Source: Flavobacterium sp.
Lineage (GTDB): Bacteria > Bacteroidota > Bacteroidia > Flavobacteriales > Flavobacteriaceae
DNA length: 10,090 nt
Assembly: GCA_003449615.1 (NCBI GenBank)
Contig: DMHA01000274.1
Coordinates: 1-10,090 of the forward strand
Direction of reading: 5' to 3'
A program made the translations under genes and the position numbers. Under the pieces are notes generated by a model, which saw nothing but the letters and a program-made list of their open reading frames with translations, did not search any database and was not told the origin of the DNA. Positions 1-7,877 of the stretch are shown here, piece after piece (position 1 is the stretch's first letter; each line of letters starts with the position of its first letter).

Positions 1-822
1 CATAAATTAAGTGAAGATGAAAGATATTTTGTGAAACATATTTTGGCGTTTTTTGCCGCTTCAGATGGAATTGTGAACGAAAATTTAGCCCAAAATTTCG
101 TCAATGAAGTGCAATATGCCGAGGCAAAATTCTTCTATGGTTTCCAAATCATGATGGAAAATATTCATAGCGAAACTTACTCGTTGTTGATTGATACTTA
201 TGTAAAAGACGAAGCCGAGAAAGACGAATTGTTCAATGCTATTGAAAGATTTCCAGCCATCCAGAAGAAAGCCGAATGGGCTTTGAAATGGATTGAATCC
301 GATTCGTTTGCCGAAAGATTAATTGCCTTTGCAGCTGTAGAAGGTATTTTCTTCTCAGGAAGTTTTTGCTCTATTTTTTGGTTGAAAAAACGCGGGTTAA
401 TGCCAGGTTTAACCTTTTCGAACGAACTAATTTCTCGTGACGAAGGTGTTCACTGTGATTTTGCTGTGCATTTACACAATCATCATTTAAAACATAAAGT
501 TTCGAAAGCACGTATCCGAGAAATTATTGTTGATGCTTTAGACATTGAAAGAGAATTTATTACCGAGTCGATTCCGGTAAGTTTGATTGGAATGAATGCC
601 GTTTTAATGACACAATATTTAGAATTTGTTACCGACAGATTATTGGTAGAATTGGGTTGCAAAAGAGAATACAACACCGCCAACCCTTTTGATTTTATGG
701 ATATGATTTCGCTTCAAGGGAAAACCAATTTCTTCGAAAAGAAAGTAGGAGAATACCAAAAATCTGGAGTGATGAATACCGATTCTGACGCTCAAAAAAT
801 TAGCTTCGATGCTGATTTTTAA
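1..822 (+). CDS. nrdB: Ribonucleoside-diphosphate reductase small (beta, R2) subunit, 5'-truncated by window edge
   Basis: This subunit carries the diiron centre and tyrosyl radical that class I ribonucleotide reductase uses to convert NDPs to dNTPs in the cytoplasm. The reading frame is open from base 1 ([10 protein letters not shown]...), so the GTG at 31 is an internal Val codon and the true start lies outside the window. Counting from base 1, 273 residues are visible. Metal ligands expected for the family are all present: D22 in AASDG, E53 and H56 in ENIH, E114 in AAVEG, E148 and H151 in EGVH. The radical Tyr is Y60 in HSETY, so this is a tyrosyl-radical type. The C-terminal tail ends in SFDADF, like the R2 tail that docks on the large subunit. 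nrdA lies downstream on the same strand, but about 1.1 kb away because a RAYT gene and palindromic repeats separate the two. Identification is firm. Confidence 0.97.
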   Translation, partial: HKLSEDERYFVKHILAFFAASDGIVNENLAQNFVNEVQYAEAKFFYGFQIMMENIHSETYSLLIDTYVKDEAEKDELFNAIERFPAIQKKAEWALKWIESDSFAERLIAFAAVEGIFFSGSFCSIFWLKKRGLMPGLTFSNELISRDEGVHCDFAVHLHNHHLKHKVSKARIREIIVDALDIEREFITESIPVSLIGMNAVLMTQYLEFVTDRLLVELGCKREYNTANPFDFMDMISLQGKTNFFEKKVGEYQKSGVMNTDSDAQKISFDADF

Positions 823-835
823 ATTTTTTGCCCTA

Positions 836-886
836 GTTCCGCGAAGTCTCCGACTTCGTGGATGCGTTTGAAGATCTCCGACCTTC
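836..886 (-). repeat. REP-like two-hairpin unit I (inverted, upstream of RAYT)
   Basis: Reading the plus strand, GTTCCGC (836-842) leads into a perfect 7-bp stem, 842-848 with 852-858 around a TCC loop; pairs at 839-841/859-861 extend it to 10 bp with one G-T. A spacer follows, then a second hairpin at 870-886 (GAAGATC-TCC-GACCTTC) with one mismatched pair. The whole unit is the reverse-orientation version of the unit at 1751-1801. It starts 13 bases after the nrdB stop and could also act as an RNA 3'-end stabiliser or weak terminator for nrdB. Confidence 0.85.
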
Positions 887-924
887 GTTTTTAAAAAGAC
901 CGCTTTTCAAACTTGCAAAGTCAG

Positions 925-942
925 TTCCGATAGCTATCGAAA
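925..942. repeat. Short palindrome CGATAGCTATCG
   Basis: A perfect 12-bp palindrome occupies 928-939 (CGATAG/CTATCG), with T/A pairs outside it after one mismatch. Similar CGATAGCTATCG palindromes recur in intergenic DNA of flavobacteria as far as I recall. It lies 46 bases before the RAYT start. Its function is unknown, and it may be a repeat remnant or a protein-binding site. Confidence 0.45.
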
Positions 943-985
943 TCGCGAAAAAAAATAAAATATTTGATTTTTAAATCATTGCTTG

Positions 986-1588
986 ATGGAAGGAAATGGA
1001 TATAAAATATACGACCAAACAAAAGCACATTTCATAACCGCAACTGTAATTGATTGGGTTGATGTTTTTTCGAGAAAAGCATACAGAGATATTGTTATTG
1101 AAAGTTTGAATTTTTGCATAAAAAACAAAGGAATGATTTTGTATGGATATGTAATTATGTCCAATCACATACATTTGGTAGTTCAATCGAAAGAAGGAAA
1201 GTTGTCTGATTTGATTAGAGATTTTAAGAAGTTTACGGCTAAATCTATTTTAGAAACAATAGAAAACGAGCCAGAAAGTAGAAGAGATTGGATGTTGAAA
1301 CGATTTGAATTTGCTTGTAAAAGTCATTCCAGGAATGAGAAATACCAGTTTTGGCAATACGGTAACCATCCAGAAGAAATTTATACCGAAAAATTTCTTT
1401 GGCAGAAATTAGATTATATTCATCTTAACCCCGTTCGTGCTGGAATTGTCGAAAAGGCATCACATTATTTGTATTCCAGTGCAAGTAATTATGTCAATGG
1501 AAATGTATTATTGAAAATCGAAATTGCTCAGAATCCAGTAATTGATGTATTAAATCCAAACGCGTTTGCGAATGGGTTGAGTTGGTAA
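986..1588 (+). CDS. REP-associated tyrosine transposase (RAYT), IS200/IS605-like Y1 transposase family
   Basis: The predicted protein has 200 residues, starting at ATG 986; a TTG directly before it at 983 is a less likely start. The family nicks single-stranded DNA with an HUH metal site and one nucleophilic Tyr. Visible here are the HUH motif H61-I-H63 in MSNHIHLVV, a likely catalytic Tyr Y144 in the stretch DYIHLNPVRAGIV (143-155), and the conserved tail YLYSSASNY (161-169). The length and the NPVRAG motif fit RAYTs rather than classical IS200 TnpA, which is shorter. Palindromic units flank the gene, as expected for RAYTs. It is on the same strand as nrdB and nrdA and may be co-transcribed with them. 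No frameshift or stop interrupts it, so it is probably intact. What is inferred is that this protein acts on the flanking hairpins; the sequence does not prove it. Confidence 0.92.
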   Translation: MEGNGYKIYDQTKAHFITATVIDWVDVFSRKAYRDIVIESLNFCIKNKGMILYGYVIMSNHIHLVVQSKEGKLSDLIRDFKKFTAKSILETIENEPESRRDWMLKRFEFACKSHSRNEKYQFWQYGNHPEEIYTEKFLWQKLDYIHLNPVRAGIVEKASHYLYSSASNYVNGNVLLKIEIAQNPVIDVLNPNAFANGLSW

Positions 1589-1602
1589 AACTTGAAAGAA
1601 GA

Positions 1603-1654
1603 GAAGGTCAGGAGACCTTCAATCACTTCCTCGAAGTCGGAGACTTCGCGGAAC
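1603..1654 (+). repeat. REP-like two-hairpin unit A (direct)
   Basis: Hairpin 1 is GAAGGTC (1603-1609), AGGA loop, GACCTTC (1614-1620), a perfect 7-bp stem. After an 11-base spacer, hairpin 2 is CGAAGTC (1632-1638), GGA loop, GACTTCG (1642-1648), also a perfect 7-bp stem, ending in GCGGAAC (1648-1654). It begins 14 bases after the RAYT stop and may serve as that gene's 3' hairpin. Confidence 0.88.
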
Positions 1655-1676
1655 AAAGCCTGCGAGGAACCGAAGA

Positions 1677-1726
1677 GTTCCGCAAAGTCTCCGACTTTGT
1701 GGATGCGAGAAGCGGTCTCTGACCGC
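1677..1726 (-). repeat. REP-like two-hairpin unit B (inverted)
   Basis: It starts with GTTCCGC (1677-1683). The first hairpin is CAAAGTC (1683-1689), TCC loop, GACTTTG (1693-1699), with flanking CCG/TGG pairs. After the spacer TGGATGCGAGAA, the second hairpin is GCGGTC (1712-1717), TCT loop, GACCGC (1721-1726). Relative to units A and C, both stems differ in sequence but the differences occur on both arms, so pairing is kept. A short inverted repeat, GGAAC (1666-1670) and GTTCC (1677-1681), joins this unit to the sequence after unit A. Confidence 0.87.
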
Positions 1727-1750
1727 CTTTGATAAAATGATAAATTTGAA

Positions 1751-1801
1751 AAGGTCAGGAGACCTTCGAACACATCCACGAAGTCGGAGACTTCGCGGAA
1801 C
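1751..1801 (+). repeat. REP-like two-hairpin unit C (direct)
   Basis: Hairpin 1 is AAGGTC (1751-1756), AGGA loop, GACCTT (1761-1766). Hairpin 2 is CGAAGTC (1779-1785), GGA loop, GACTTCG (1789-1795), followed by GCGGAAC (1795-1801). Bases 1776-1798 are the exact reverse complement of 839-861 in unit I. The orientations along the plus strand are I inverted, A direct, B inverted, C direct. Confidence 0.88.
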
Positions 1802-1916
1802 AGGAAAATAAAAAAACTAAGCCAAAAACTTTGAGACTTGGTGTCTTTGCGGCAAAAATTAACCACAAATAACCCGAAATAGAGAAGGGATTGTCTATTT
1901 CACAAAACTAAAAATT
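1802..1916 (+). other. nrdA upstream leader, with a probable degraded dispersed repeat
   Basis: These 115 bases separate the last palindrome from the nrdA ATG. The part around 1826-1866 (CTTTGAGACTTGGTGTCTTT and following) resembles the 'protein-poor' dispersed repeat often seen between flavobacterial genes, recalled rather than searched. No coding region, clear -33/-7 promoter pair or Shine-Dalgarno sequence was found. An nrdA-specific promoter could lie here, but nothing in the sequence proves it. Confidence 0.3.
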
Positions 1917-4313
1917 ATGTACGTAGTAAAAAGAGATGGCCACAAAGAGCCAGTAATGTTCGACAAGATTACCGATAGAATTAAAAAACTATGTTATGGT
2001 CTAAACGGTTTAGTCGAACCTGTAAAAGTAGCCATGCGAGTAATCGAAGGTTTATATGATGGAGTTTCGACTTCAGAATTAGACAATTTGGCTGCCGAAA
2101 CTGCTGCCTCGATGACCATTGCACATCCTGATTATGCTCAATTGGCAGCCAGAATTGCAATTTCGAATTTACATTCTAATACCAAAAAATCTTTCTCGGA
2201 AACCATGAACGAAATGTTTCATTATGTCAATCCGAGAACGAATCTTGAAGCTCCATTATTATCCGAAGAAGTACATAAAGTAATTATGGAAAACGCCGAA
2301 TTTTTGGATTCGCACATTATATACAACCGAGATTTTAATTACGATTATTTTGGTTTCAAAACCCTAGAACGTTCCTATTTATTGAGAATAAACGGAAAAA
2401 TAGTCGAGCGTCCGCAACACATGTTGATGCGTGTTTCGGTTGGAATTCACCTAAACGATTTGGATTCTGTGATAGAAACCTACGACTTAATGTCGAAAAA
2501 ATTCTTTACCCACGCTACGCCAACTTTGTTCAACGCAGGAACGCCAAAACCTCAAATGTCTTCTTGTTTCCTTTTGGCCATGCAGGACGACAGTATCGAC
2601 GGAATTTATGACACACTGAAACAAACGGCTAAAATCTCACAATCAGCCGGTGGAGTTGGACTTTCTATTCACAATGTTCGCGCAACAGGTTCTTACATTC
2701 GTGGCACCAACGGAACTTCAAACGGAATTGTACCCATGTTGAGGGTTTTCAACGATACCGCTCGTTATGTAGATCAAGGTGGTGGAAAACGCAAAGGAAG
2801 TTTTGCCATTTACATCGAAACTTGGCATGCCGATATTTTCGAATTTTTGGATTTGAAAAAGAATACTGGAAAAGAAGAAATGCGTGCCAGAGATTTATTC
2901 TTTGCGATGTGGACATCGGATTTGTTTATGAAACGAGTTCAAGAAGATAGTTATTGGACTTTGATGTGTCCAAACGAATGTCCAGGATTATATGACGTCT
3001 ATGGAGAAGAATTTGAAAAATTATACATTTCCTACGAAGAAAGAGGAAAAGGCAGAAAAACCATCAAAGCACGCGAATTGTGGGAGAAAATTCTAGAATC
3101 TCAAATCGAGACCGGAACGCCCTATATGTTGTACAAAGATGCTGCCAACAGAAAATCAAACCAAAAAAATCTTGGTACCATTCGTTCATCGAATTTGTGT
3201 ACCGAGATTATGGAATTTACATCGAAAGACGAAATTGCAGTTTGTAATCTCGCTTCTATTTCGTTGCCAATGTTTATTGAAAACGGAAAATTTGACCACG
3301 AATTATTGTTCAAAGTAACCAAACGTGTAACGAGAAACTTGAACAAGGTTATCGATAGAAATTATTATCCTGTTGTAGAAGCCGAAAACTCAAATATGCG
3401 TCATCGTCCTGTAGGCCTTGGTGTTCAAGGACTTGCCGATGCTTTCATTCTGTTGCGAATGCCTTTTACAAGTGACGAAGCCAAGAAATTAAATCAGGAA
3501 ATTTTTGAAACTTTATACTTTGCAGCCGTAACCGCATCGATGGAAATGGCCAAAGAAGAAGGTGCCTATTCTTCTTTCAAGGGTTCGCCCATTTCACAAG
3601 GAGAATTCCAACACAACCTTTGGGGAATGAAAGACGAAGAACTTTCTGGTCGCTGGGATTGGGCATCTTTGAGAAAAGAAGTGATGAAAAACGGCGTTAG
3701 AAATTCATTATTGGTAGCTCCAATGCCAACGGCTTCGACCTCGCAAATTTTGGGTAACAACGAAGCTTTCGAGCCTTATACTTCAAATATTTATACAAGA
3801 CGTGTTTTGTCAGGAGAATTTATTGTGGTCAACAAACATTTATTGAACGACTTGGTAGAACGTGGACTTTGGAACGAAACCTTGAAACAAGAATTGATGA
3901 GACAAAACGGTTCGGTTCAAGGGCTTGATATTCCGCAAGATTTAAAAGAATTGTACAAAACTGTTTGGGAAATGTCTATGAAAGACATCATCGATATGTC
4001 ACGCCACCGAGGTTATTTTATCGATCAATCGCAATCTTTGAACTTGTTTATGCAAGATGCCAATTATTCGAAACTGACCTCAATGCACTTCTACGCTTGG
4101 CAATCTGGCTTGAAAACCGGGATGTATTATTTGAGAACAAAATCGGCCGTTGATGCGATTAAATTTACCTTGAATAATGACAAAAAAGCAGCACCACTAC
4201 CTGCTGTTGAAGTTGAGGCCAATAGTATCGAAATGACCGCCGAAGAATATAAAGCAATGATTGATAGAGCCAAAAATGCAGATTTGGAAGATTGCGAAAT
4301 GTGTGGGAGTTAA
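1917..4313 (+). CDS. nrdA: Ribonucleoside-diphosphate reductase large (alpha, R1) subunit, class I
   Basis: This is the catalytic and allosteric subunit of ribonucleotide reductase; with NrdB it reduces ribonucleoside diphosphates to deoxyribonucleotides. It is 798 residues long, a normal length, and starts at ATG 1917. Residues 1 to about 90 form an ATP-cone ([13 protein letters not shown]...), so overall activity should respond to ATP/dATP. The active site is complete: C217 in MSSCFLL and C443 in AVCNLAS are the redox pair, with N426, C428 and E430 in the SSNLCTEI stretch as the catalytic set. Y737-Y738 in KTGMYYLRT serve the radical-transfer path from NrdB. The C-terminal C793-x-x-C796 (CEMC) is the thioredoxin/glutaredoxin-reducible pair. 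It is followed by a hairpin terminator. The order nrdB then nrdA is usual in Bacteroidota, but here the pair is split by a RAYT and REP-like units. Confidence 0.98.
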   Translation: MYVVKRDGHKEPVMFDKITDRIKKLCYGLNGLVEPVKVAMRVIEGLYDGVSTSELDNLAAETAASMTIAHPDYAQLAARIAISNLHSNTKKSFSETMNEMFHYVNPRTNLEAPLLSEEVHKVIMENAEFLDSHIIYNRDFNYDYFGFKTLERSYLLRINGKIVERPQHMLMRVSVGIHLNDLDSVIETYDLMSKKFFTHATPTLFNAGTPKPQMSSCFLLAMQDDSIDGIYDTLKQTAKISQSAGGVGLSIHNVRATGSYIRGTNGTSNGIVPMLRVFNDTARYVDQGGGKRKGSFAIYIETWHADIFEFLDLKKNTGKEEMRARDLFFAMWTSDLFMKRVQEDSYWTLMCPNECPGLYDVYGEEFEKLYISYEERGKGRKTIKARELWEKILESQIETGTPYMLYKDAANRKSNQKNLGTIRSSNLCTEIMEFTSKDEIAVCNLASISLPMFIENGKFDHELLFKVTKRVTRNLNKVIDRNYYPVVEAENSNMRHRPVGLGVQGLADAFILLRMPFTSDEAKKLNQEIFETLYFAAVTASMEMAKEEGAYSSFKGSPISQGEFQHNLWGMKDEELSGRWDWASLRKEVMKNGVRNSLLVAPMPTASTSQILGNNEAFEPYTSNIYTRRVLSGEFIVVNKHLLNDLVERGLWNETLKQELMRQNGSVQGLDIPQDLKELYKTVWEMSMKDIIDMSRHRGYFIDQSQSLNLFMQDANYSKLTSMHFYAWQSGLKTGMYYLRTKSAVDAIKFTLNNDKKAAPLPAVEVEANSIEMTAEEYKAMIDRAKNADLEDCEMCGS

Positions 4314-4337
4314 TTTAGAAAGAATATCTTACTTTTG

Positions 4338-4367
4338 AAACAGTTATCATTTTGGTAACTGTTTTTT
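4338..4367 (+). terminator. Rho-independent terminator of nrdA
   Basis: AAACAGTTATCA (4338-4349) pairs with TGGTAACTGTTT (4353-4364) around a TTT loop, a 12-bp stem with one G-T pair, and the stem runs into six T residues (4362-4367). It begins 24 bases after the nrdA stop and ends 13 bases before the next ATG. The first RDD gene therefore depends either on readthrough or on a promoter overlapping this hairpin. Confidence 0.85.
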
Positions 4368-4380
4368 AATTTAACAAGTT

Positions 4381-4890
4381 ATGGAGCAAAGAGAATTTCA
4401 AGTGACAGATGAGTTGTTGGCATCAAAAGGACAACGCCTTTTAAATTATATAATAGACAGTGTAATAATATATTCCACAATTTTTGGATTATCATTCATC
4501 ACCGCTCTAATTGCAGATTTTTTTGAAGCAAATGGTTTTTTAGAGTGGTTACAAAACATAAATAAATTAGAAGAATATCTCATCTATTTCTTAATAATGA
4601 TTCCATATTTTACCTTGATGGAATCAATTTTCTCAAAATCAATAGGGAAATTCGTCACAAATACTATGGTGGTTTTAGAGGATGGAACTAAGCCCGAAAG
4701 TAGCATAATTCTTAAAAGAACGCTGTGCAGAATTATTCCATTCGATGCACTTTCATTTTTAGGAACCCCTTCAAGAGGTTGGCACGATTCAATAACAGAT
4801 ACTTATGTGGTAAGAAAGGATGATTTCGAAAGAAGTAAAGAATTATTTTATGCTTTAGATGAAATAGGAATAAACCAAGATGAATCATAA
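4381..4890 (+). CDS. RDD family membrane protein (first of tandem pair)
   Basis: A 169-residue integral inner-membrane protein. The RDD family is named for a conserved Arg and two Asp residues in its first membrane segment. Here R19 and D26 are visible in QRLLNYIIDS, at the start of a hydrophobic segment of about residues 20-48, and a second segment spans about 66-82. The family signature after it is clear: SKSIGKFVTNTMVV (85-98), DGTKP (101-105), the RTLCRIIPFD stretch (113-122) and GWHDSITDTYVV (133-144). RDD proteins have no single established function; some have been linked to ion transport. The start at ATG 4381 is 13 bases past the nrdA terminator. A paralogue follows 28 bases downstream. 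The link to nucleotide metabolism is only positional. Confidence 0.85.
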   Translation: MEQREFQVTDELLASKGQRLLNYIIDSVIIYSTIFGLSFITALIADFFEANGFLEWLQNINKLEEYLIYFLIMIPYFTLMESIFSKSIGKFVTNTMVVLEDGTKPESSIILKRTLCRIIPFDALSFLGTPSRGWHDSITDTYVVRKDDFERSKELFYALDEIGINQDES

Positions 4891-4918
4891 AGATTGATTA
4901 CTGATTTTTTATAATTTG

Positions 4919-5413
4919 ATGGAAACCAATTTTACCATACCAAACTACATTTTAGCCTCAAAAACCACACGTTTTTTGAATTTCATAATTGATATATTGA
5001 TAATGAAATTAATGATGTGGATATTAATCATTATTACCGACCTAATTTTTTCTGAATATAAATTAGGATTAATTAATCAGGTTGATTCTTTTGATAAAAT
5101 GGAGACCTATCTTTTTTGGTCAATAACTTCTTTTTTTTATTATACAATTACTGAGACCTTTCTATCTCGATCATTAGCTAAATATTTTACAAAAACCATT
5201 GTAGTTCTAAAAGATGGTTCAAAACCTAAATCAATAGATATTTTAGCTAGAAGTGCATTAAGACAAATTCCTTTTGAATATTTCACATTTTTTCAAGGGA
5301 GAAAACCAGGTTGGCACGATGAATATTCTAATACTTTTGTGGTCAAAAAAGACAAACTAGAACAAATCTTGATTGATTACAAAGAACTTTTTGAAATAGA
5401 AAAACAAAAATAG
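4919..5413 (+). CDS. RDD family membrane protein (second of tandem pair)
   Basis: A 164-residue paralogue of the preceding protein. I choose ATG 4919 over the TTG at 4916. It keeps the same plan: SKTTRFLNFIID (14-25) with R18 and D25, hydrophobic segments at about 19-44 and 65-80, SRSLAKYFTKTIVV (83-96), DGSKP (99-103), RSALRQIPFE (111-120), GWHDEYSNTFVV (131-142) and a charged C-terminal tail. The usual GK of the S-x-G-K motif is replaced by AK here. The two genes presumably arose by tandem duplication and then diverged widely, keeping mainly the family motifs. The 28-base spacing suggests one transcript. The function is unknown. Confidence 0.85.
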   Translation: METNFTIPNYILASKTTRFLNFIIDILIMKLMMWILIIITDLIFSEYKLGLINQVDSFDKMETYLFWSITSFFYYTITETFLSRSLAKYFTKTIVVLKDGSKPKSIDILARSALRQIPFEYFTFFQGRKPGWHDEYSNTFVVKKDKLEQILIDYKELFEIEKQK

Positions 5414-5433
5414 AAAACTTTCCTTTTCTATTT
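5408..5433 (+). terminator. Hairpin spanning the stop codon of the second RDD gene
   Basis: AAATAGAAAA (5408-5417) pairs perfectly with TTTTCTATTT (5424-5433) around a CTTTCC loop. The TAG stop codon (5411-5413) lies inside the left arm. The stem is AT-only apart from one G-C pair, and the following T tract is short, so termination may be weak and some transcripts could continue into dgt. Confidence 0.5.
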
Positions 5434-5477
5434 GTATATTCGTAATATTCGACTGCATAATCCATAATAAAAACACA

Positions 5478-6824
5478 ATGAACTGGGAACAACTATTATC
5501 TCTTCGTCGTCAAGGCGACACAAGCAAACGATTACGAATAGAACAAGATGACACCCGTTTGGGTTTCGAGGTCGATTATGATCGGATTATATTCTCCTCT
5601 GCTTTCCGCAGTTTGCAAGATAAAACACAGGTTATTCCGCTTTCGAAAACCGATTTTGTGCATACTCGATTGACGCACAGTTTGGAAGTTTCGGTTGTTG
5701 GGCGTTCTATCGGGCGTTTAGTTGGAAAAAAAATTATTGAAAAATATCCGCATTTGAAGGAAATTCACGGTTTTCAAGCCAATGATTTTGGAGCAATAGT
5801 AGCTGCGGCTTCTTTGGCACATGACATCGGAAATCCCCCTTTTGGACATTCTGGAGAGAAAGCCATTGGTGAATATTTTTCCATTGGAAAAGGGCAACAA
5901 TACAAAGACCAACTTTTGGCCAAAGAATGGCAAGATTTAATTGATTTTGAAGGCAATGCCAACGGTTTTTCAGTACTCACGGCAAGTCGTCCTGGGATTG
6001 AAGGCGGATTGCGAATTTCCTACGCCACTCTTGGGGCTTTTATGAAATATCCAAAGGAAAGTTTGCCCAAAAAACCCACTTCCAATATTGCTGATAAAAA
6101 ATACGGATTCTTTCAATCGGACAAACCATTTTTTGAAGAAGTTGCATCAGAATTGGGAATGATTCCAAACAAAGAAGGAAACGACATTGGTTTTGAAAGA
6201 CATCCTTTGGCCTATTTGGTCGAAGCTGCCGATGATATTTGTTACACCATTATCGATTTTGAAGACGGAATTAATCTCGGTTTGGTTTCCGAAGATTTTG
6301 CCTTGGAATACTTAATAAAATTAGTCAAAGACAGCATCGATTCTGCTAAATACAATTCTTTGACCACCAAAGAAGACCGAATCAGTTACCTTAGGGCTTT
6401 GGCAATTGGGAGCTTAATCAATGATGTTGTGAAAGTTTTTATCGAAAACGAAGAGGCTATTTTGCAGGGAAGATTTCCTTTTGCCTTGACCGACAAAAGC
6501 AAGTACAAAGTACAAATGGCCGATATCATCAAATTGAGCGTGAAGAACATCTATCAAAGTCGGGAGGTTATCGAAAAAGAAATTGTGGGCTACCAAATAA
6601 TTCAAACCTTGTTGGACAAATTCATCACGGCTTTCAACAATCAATTTGAGGGCAATTTGTCTAATTACGACAAGTTATTGTTGAAAATGTTACCCGAAAA
6701 ATTCTTGGGGGAAAAAGAAAATTTGTACCAAAGACTGTTGCATATTTGCCATTATGTTTCCCTTTTGACCGACGGAAATGCCTTGGAATTATATGAAACC
6801 ATCAACGGTAGAAAATCGAATTAA
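5478..6824 (+). CDS. dgt: Deoxyguanosinetriphosphate triphosphohydrolase-like HD-domain protein
   Basis: The family cleaves dGTP, and in many members other dNTPs, to the deoxynucleoside and triphosphate, opposing ribonucleotide reductase. The protein has 448 residues, within the family range and somewhat shorter than the E. coli enzyme. The HD metal site is complete: H67 in RLTHSLEV, H115-D116 in LAHDIGNPPFGHSGE, and an Asp in EAADDICY (D252 or D253). Other family landmarks are R44 in FSSAFRSLQDKTQV and FEGNANGFSVL (157-167), the equivalent of the EGNAQ segment of Dgt. ATG 5478 follows a 64-base gap with an A-rich leader. The next gene is convergent, with only three bases between the stop codons. 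Substrate range cannot be read from the sequence. dNTP triphosphohydrolases can also limit phages by depleting dNTPs, but nothing here shows that role. Confidence 0.95.
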   Translation: MNWEQLLSLRRQGDTSKRLRIEQDDTRLGFEVDYDRIIFSSAFRSLQDKTQVIPLSKTDFVHTRLTHSLEVSVVGRSIGRLVGKKIIEKYPHLKEIHGFQANDFGAIVAAASLAHDIGNPPFGHSGEKAIGEYFSIGKGQQYKDQLLAKEWQDLIDFEGNANGFSVLTASRPGIEGGLRISYATLGAFMKYPKESLPKKPTSNIADKKYGFFQSDKPFFEEVASELGMIPNKEGNDIGFERHPLAYLVEAADDICYTIIDFEDGINLGLVSEDFALEYLIKLVKDSIDSAKYNSLTTKEDRISYLRALAIGSLINDVVKVFIENEEAILQGRFPFALTDKSKYKVQMADIIKLSVKNIYQSREVIEKEIVGYQIIQTLLDKFITAFNNQFEGNLSNYDKLLLKMLPEKFLGEKENLYQRLLHICHYVSLLTDGNALELYETINGRKSN

Positions 6825-6827
6825 TAC

Positions 6828-7877
6828 CTAAAAGTTATAAACCAATCCCACTCCAAGACCTTGTTTGAGTTGCACTTTTGCCCCTGATTCTACTTTTTGA
6901 CCGTTTACTTCTTCAGTAGTTTTTACGTCATCATCATAAATCAAATGTGTACCAATATTTGCTTTAACATATTGATTGACCACTAGATCAAATTGAAGTC
7001 GCCATTCTACATCAATATTGCCAAAATTATTAATGTAATCCGAATATAAACTCAATCTATTTTCCATCGTGATGTTTTTCCAAACTTCTTTTTTATAATG
7101 ATTGGTAGCCAAAAAACCTATTTCGGTTCTCGATTTTTCTCCGTGAGTGATTAGGTTTCCTGCAGAATCATAAGTGGCTTTTGTCATTCCGAATGCCCCA
7201 TTATTGGCAAGTTCTTGGTCTAAAACCAAAGTGTTTTTCATGGTCAAGGGCGAAATATAAACATCAAATTTCTTTTTTTTATCAAAATAATTTGCCCCAA
7301 TTCCCAGAAAAGTATAGGCTGGAGCAAAGGGTTTTGAAATGGCATTTTCAGTATTGGGATACTTGTAACCATTCGTAAATTGGGTATTAAAATTGAATTT
7401 TCCGCTAAAATACCAGTTGGACAAAGTGTCTTTTCGATACCCAAAAGTGGAATTCAAACGGAATTCGTCATCGGTTTTTCTCACTTCTAAACCATCTTGT
7501 TTGTTGAGTCCGTACCTAAAACTTAATTCATTAACCCATTCGCTATTGATGTCCGATCGGATTCTGGTAAACACGCCCTTCAACAATCCCGAAACCGAAC
7601 TCGTTCCACCAGCATTCCAATTGACAAAGGCAATTTGGGTCAAATCAAAGCCGATGCTGTTCTTGTTTTTCCAATGGGTTAAAATAGAAACGGGAATTTT
7701 TGAAGGTTTTTTTGCAACTAAATATATCTTTTTGTGGTCAATTATAAGCGAAGTTACAGGTTTAATGTCAAGAACAATTCCCTTAATTGTATCCCGCTTA
7801 CTGATTGTATCTTGAGAAAAAGAACTCACTGAGATAAAGAATAGTATCAAGAAAAAACGAAAAAAATAAAATTTCAT
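6828..7877 (-). CDS. DUF3078 domain-containing protein, probable outer-membrane beta-barrel
   Basis: A 349-residue exported protein. Residues 1-21 form a signal peptide: K2 and R7, a phenylalanine/leucine-rich core, and probable cleavage before Q22. A short N-terminal region leads to the DUF3078 part from about residue 69: WKNKNSIGFDLTQ, then FVNWNAGG (84-91), followed by alternating-strand sequence rich in aromatic residues with FRLNSTFGYRKD and FLGIGANYF. The protein ends in VYNF, with a terminal Phe as in proteins inserted by the BAM machinery. DUF3078 is typical of Bacteroidota and has no assigned function. I infer an outer-membrane location. dgt is convergent three bases away, so no separate terminator fits between them. 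Upstream lie 244 noncoding bases with inverted repeats and then the DUF488 operon on the same strand. Confidence 0.88.
   Translation of the reverse strand: MKFYFFRFFLILFFISVSSFSQDTISKRDTIKGIVLDIKPVTSLIIDHKKIYLVAKKPSKIPVSILTHWKNKNSIGFDLTQIAFVNWNAGGTSSVSGLLKGVFTRIRSDINSEWVNELSFRYGLNKQDGLEVRKTDDEFRLNSTFGYRKDTLSNWYFSGKFNFNTQFTNGYKYPNTENAISKPFAPAYTFLGIGANYFDKKKKFDVYISPLTMKNTLVLDQELANNGAFGMTKATYDSAGNLITHGEKSRTEIGFLATNHYKKEVWKNITMENRLSLYSDYINNFGNIDVEWRLQFDLVVNQYVKANIGTHLIYDDDVKTTEEVNGQKVESGAKVQLKQGLGVGLVYNF

Larger units (their letters stand above)
836..1801 (+). mobile_element. RAYT gene with flanking REP-like palindromes, lying between nrdB and nrdA
   Basis: The segment holds a Y1/HUH transposase-family gene with one two-hairpin unit upstream (836-886) and three downstream (1603-1654, 1677-1726, 1751-1801). 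The 23-bp core at 839-861 is the exact reverse complement of 1776-1798, so the outermost units are inverted about the gene. This is the layout known for REP-associated tyrosine transposases and their REP/BIME sequences. It need not be a self-mobile insertion sequence: RAYTs are usually single-copy and are thought to act on REPs in trans. The boundaries given are those of the outermost recognisable hairpins, and no target-site duplication was identified. Confidence 0.8.

Noticed and set aside
31..822. nrdB starting at the GTG at 31
   Set aside because: The frame is open to base 1 and the ten upstream codons ([10 protein letters not shown]) match NrdB, so the gene is truncated by the window and the GTG is internal.
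836..1801. CRISPR array from the repeated hairpin units
   Set aside because: There are only four copies, in alternating orientations, with differing stems and irregular spacing including a whole gene, and no cas genes are present; this fits REP/BIME units.
1528..1866. A 112-residue minus-strand ORF across the palindromic units
   Set aside because: Its repeated peptide (FREVSDF...EGLLTF) is only the translation of the repeated hairpin DNA; there is no independent sign of a gene.
5431..5451. TATATTCG and TAATATTCG as a dgt promoter
   Set aside because: They only loosely match the -7 consensus, and no -33 element is correctly spaced upstream.
7181..7815. Plus-strand ORFs of 65 and 140 residues opposite the DUF3078 gene
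   Set aside because: They lie entirely antisense to a well-supported exported protein and show no recognisable motif.
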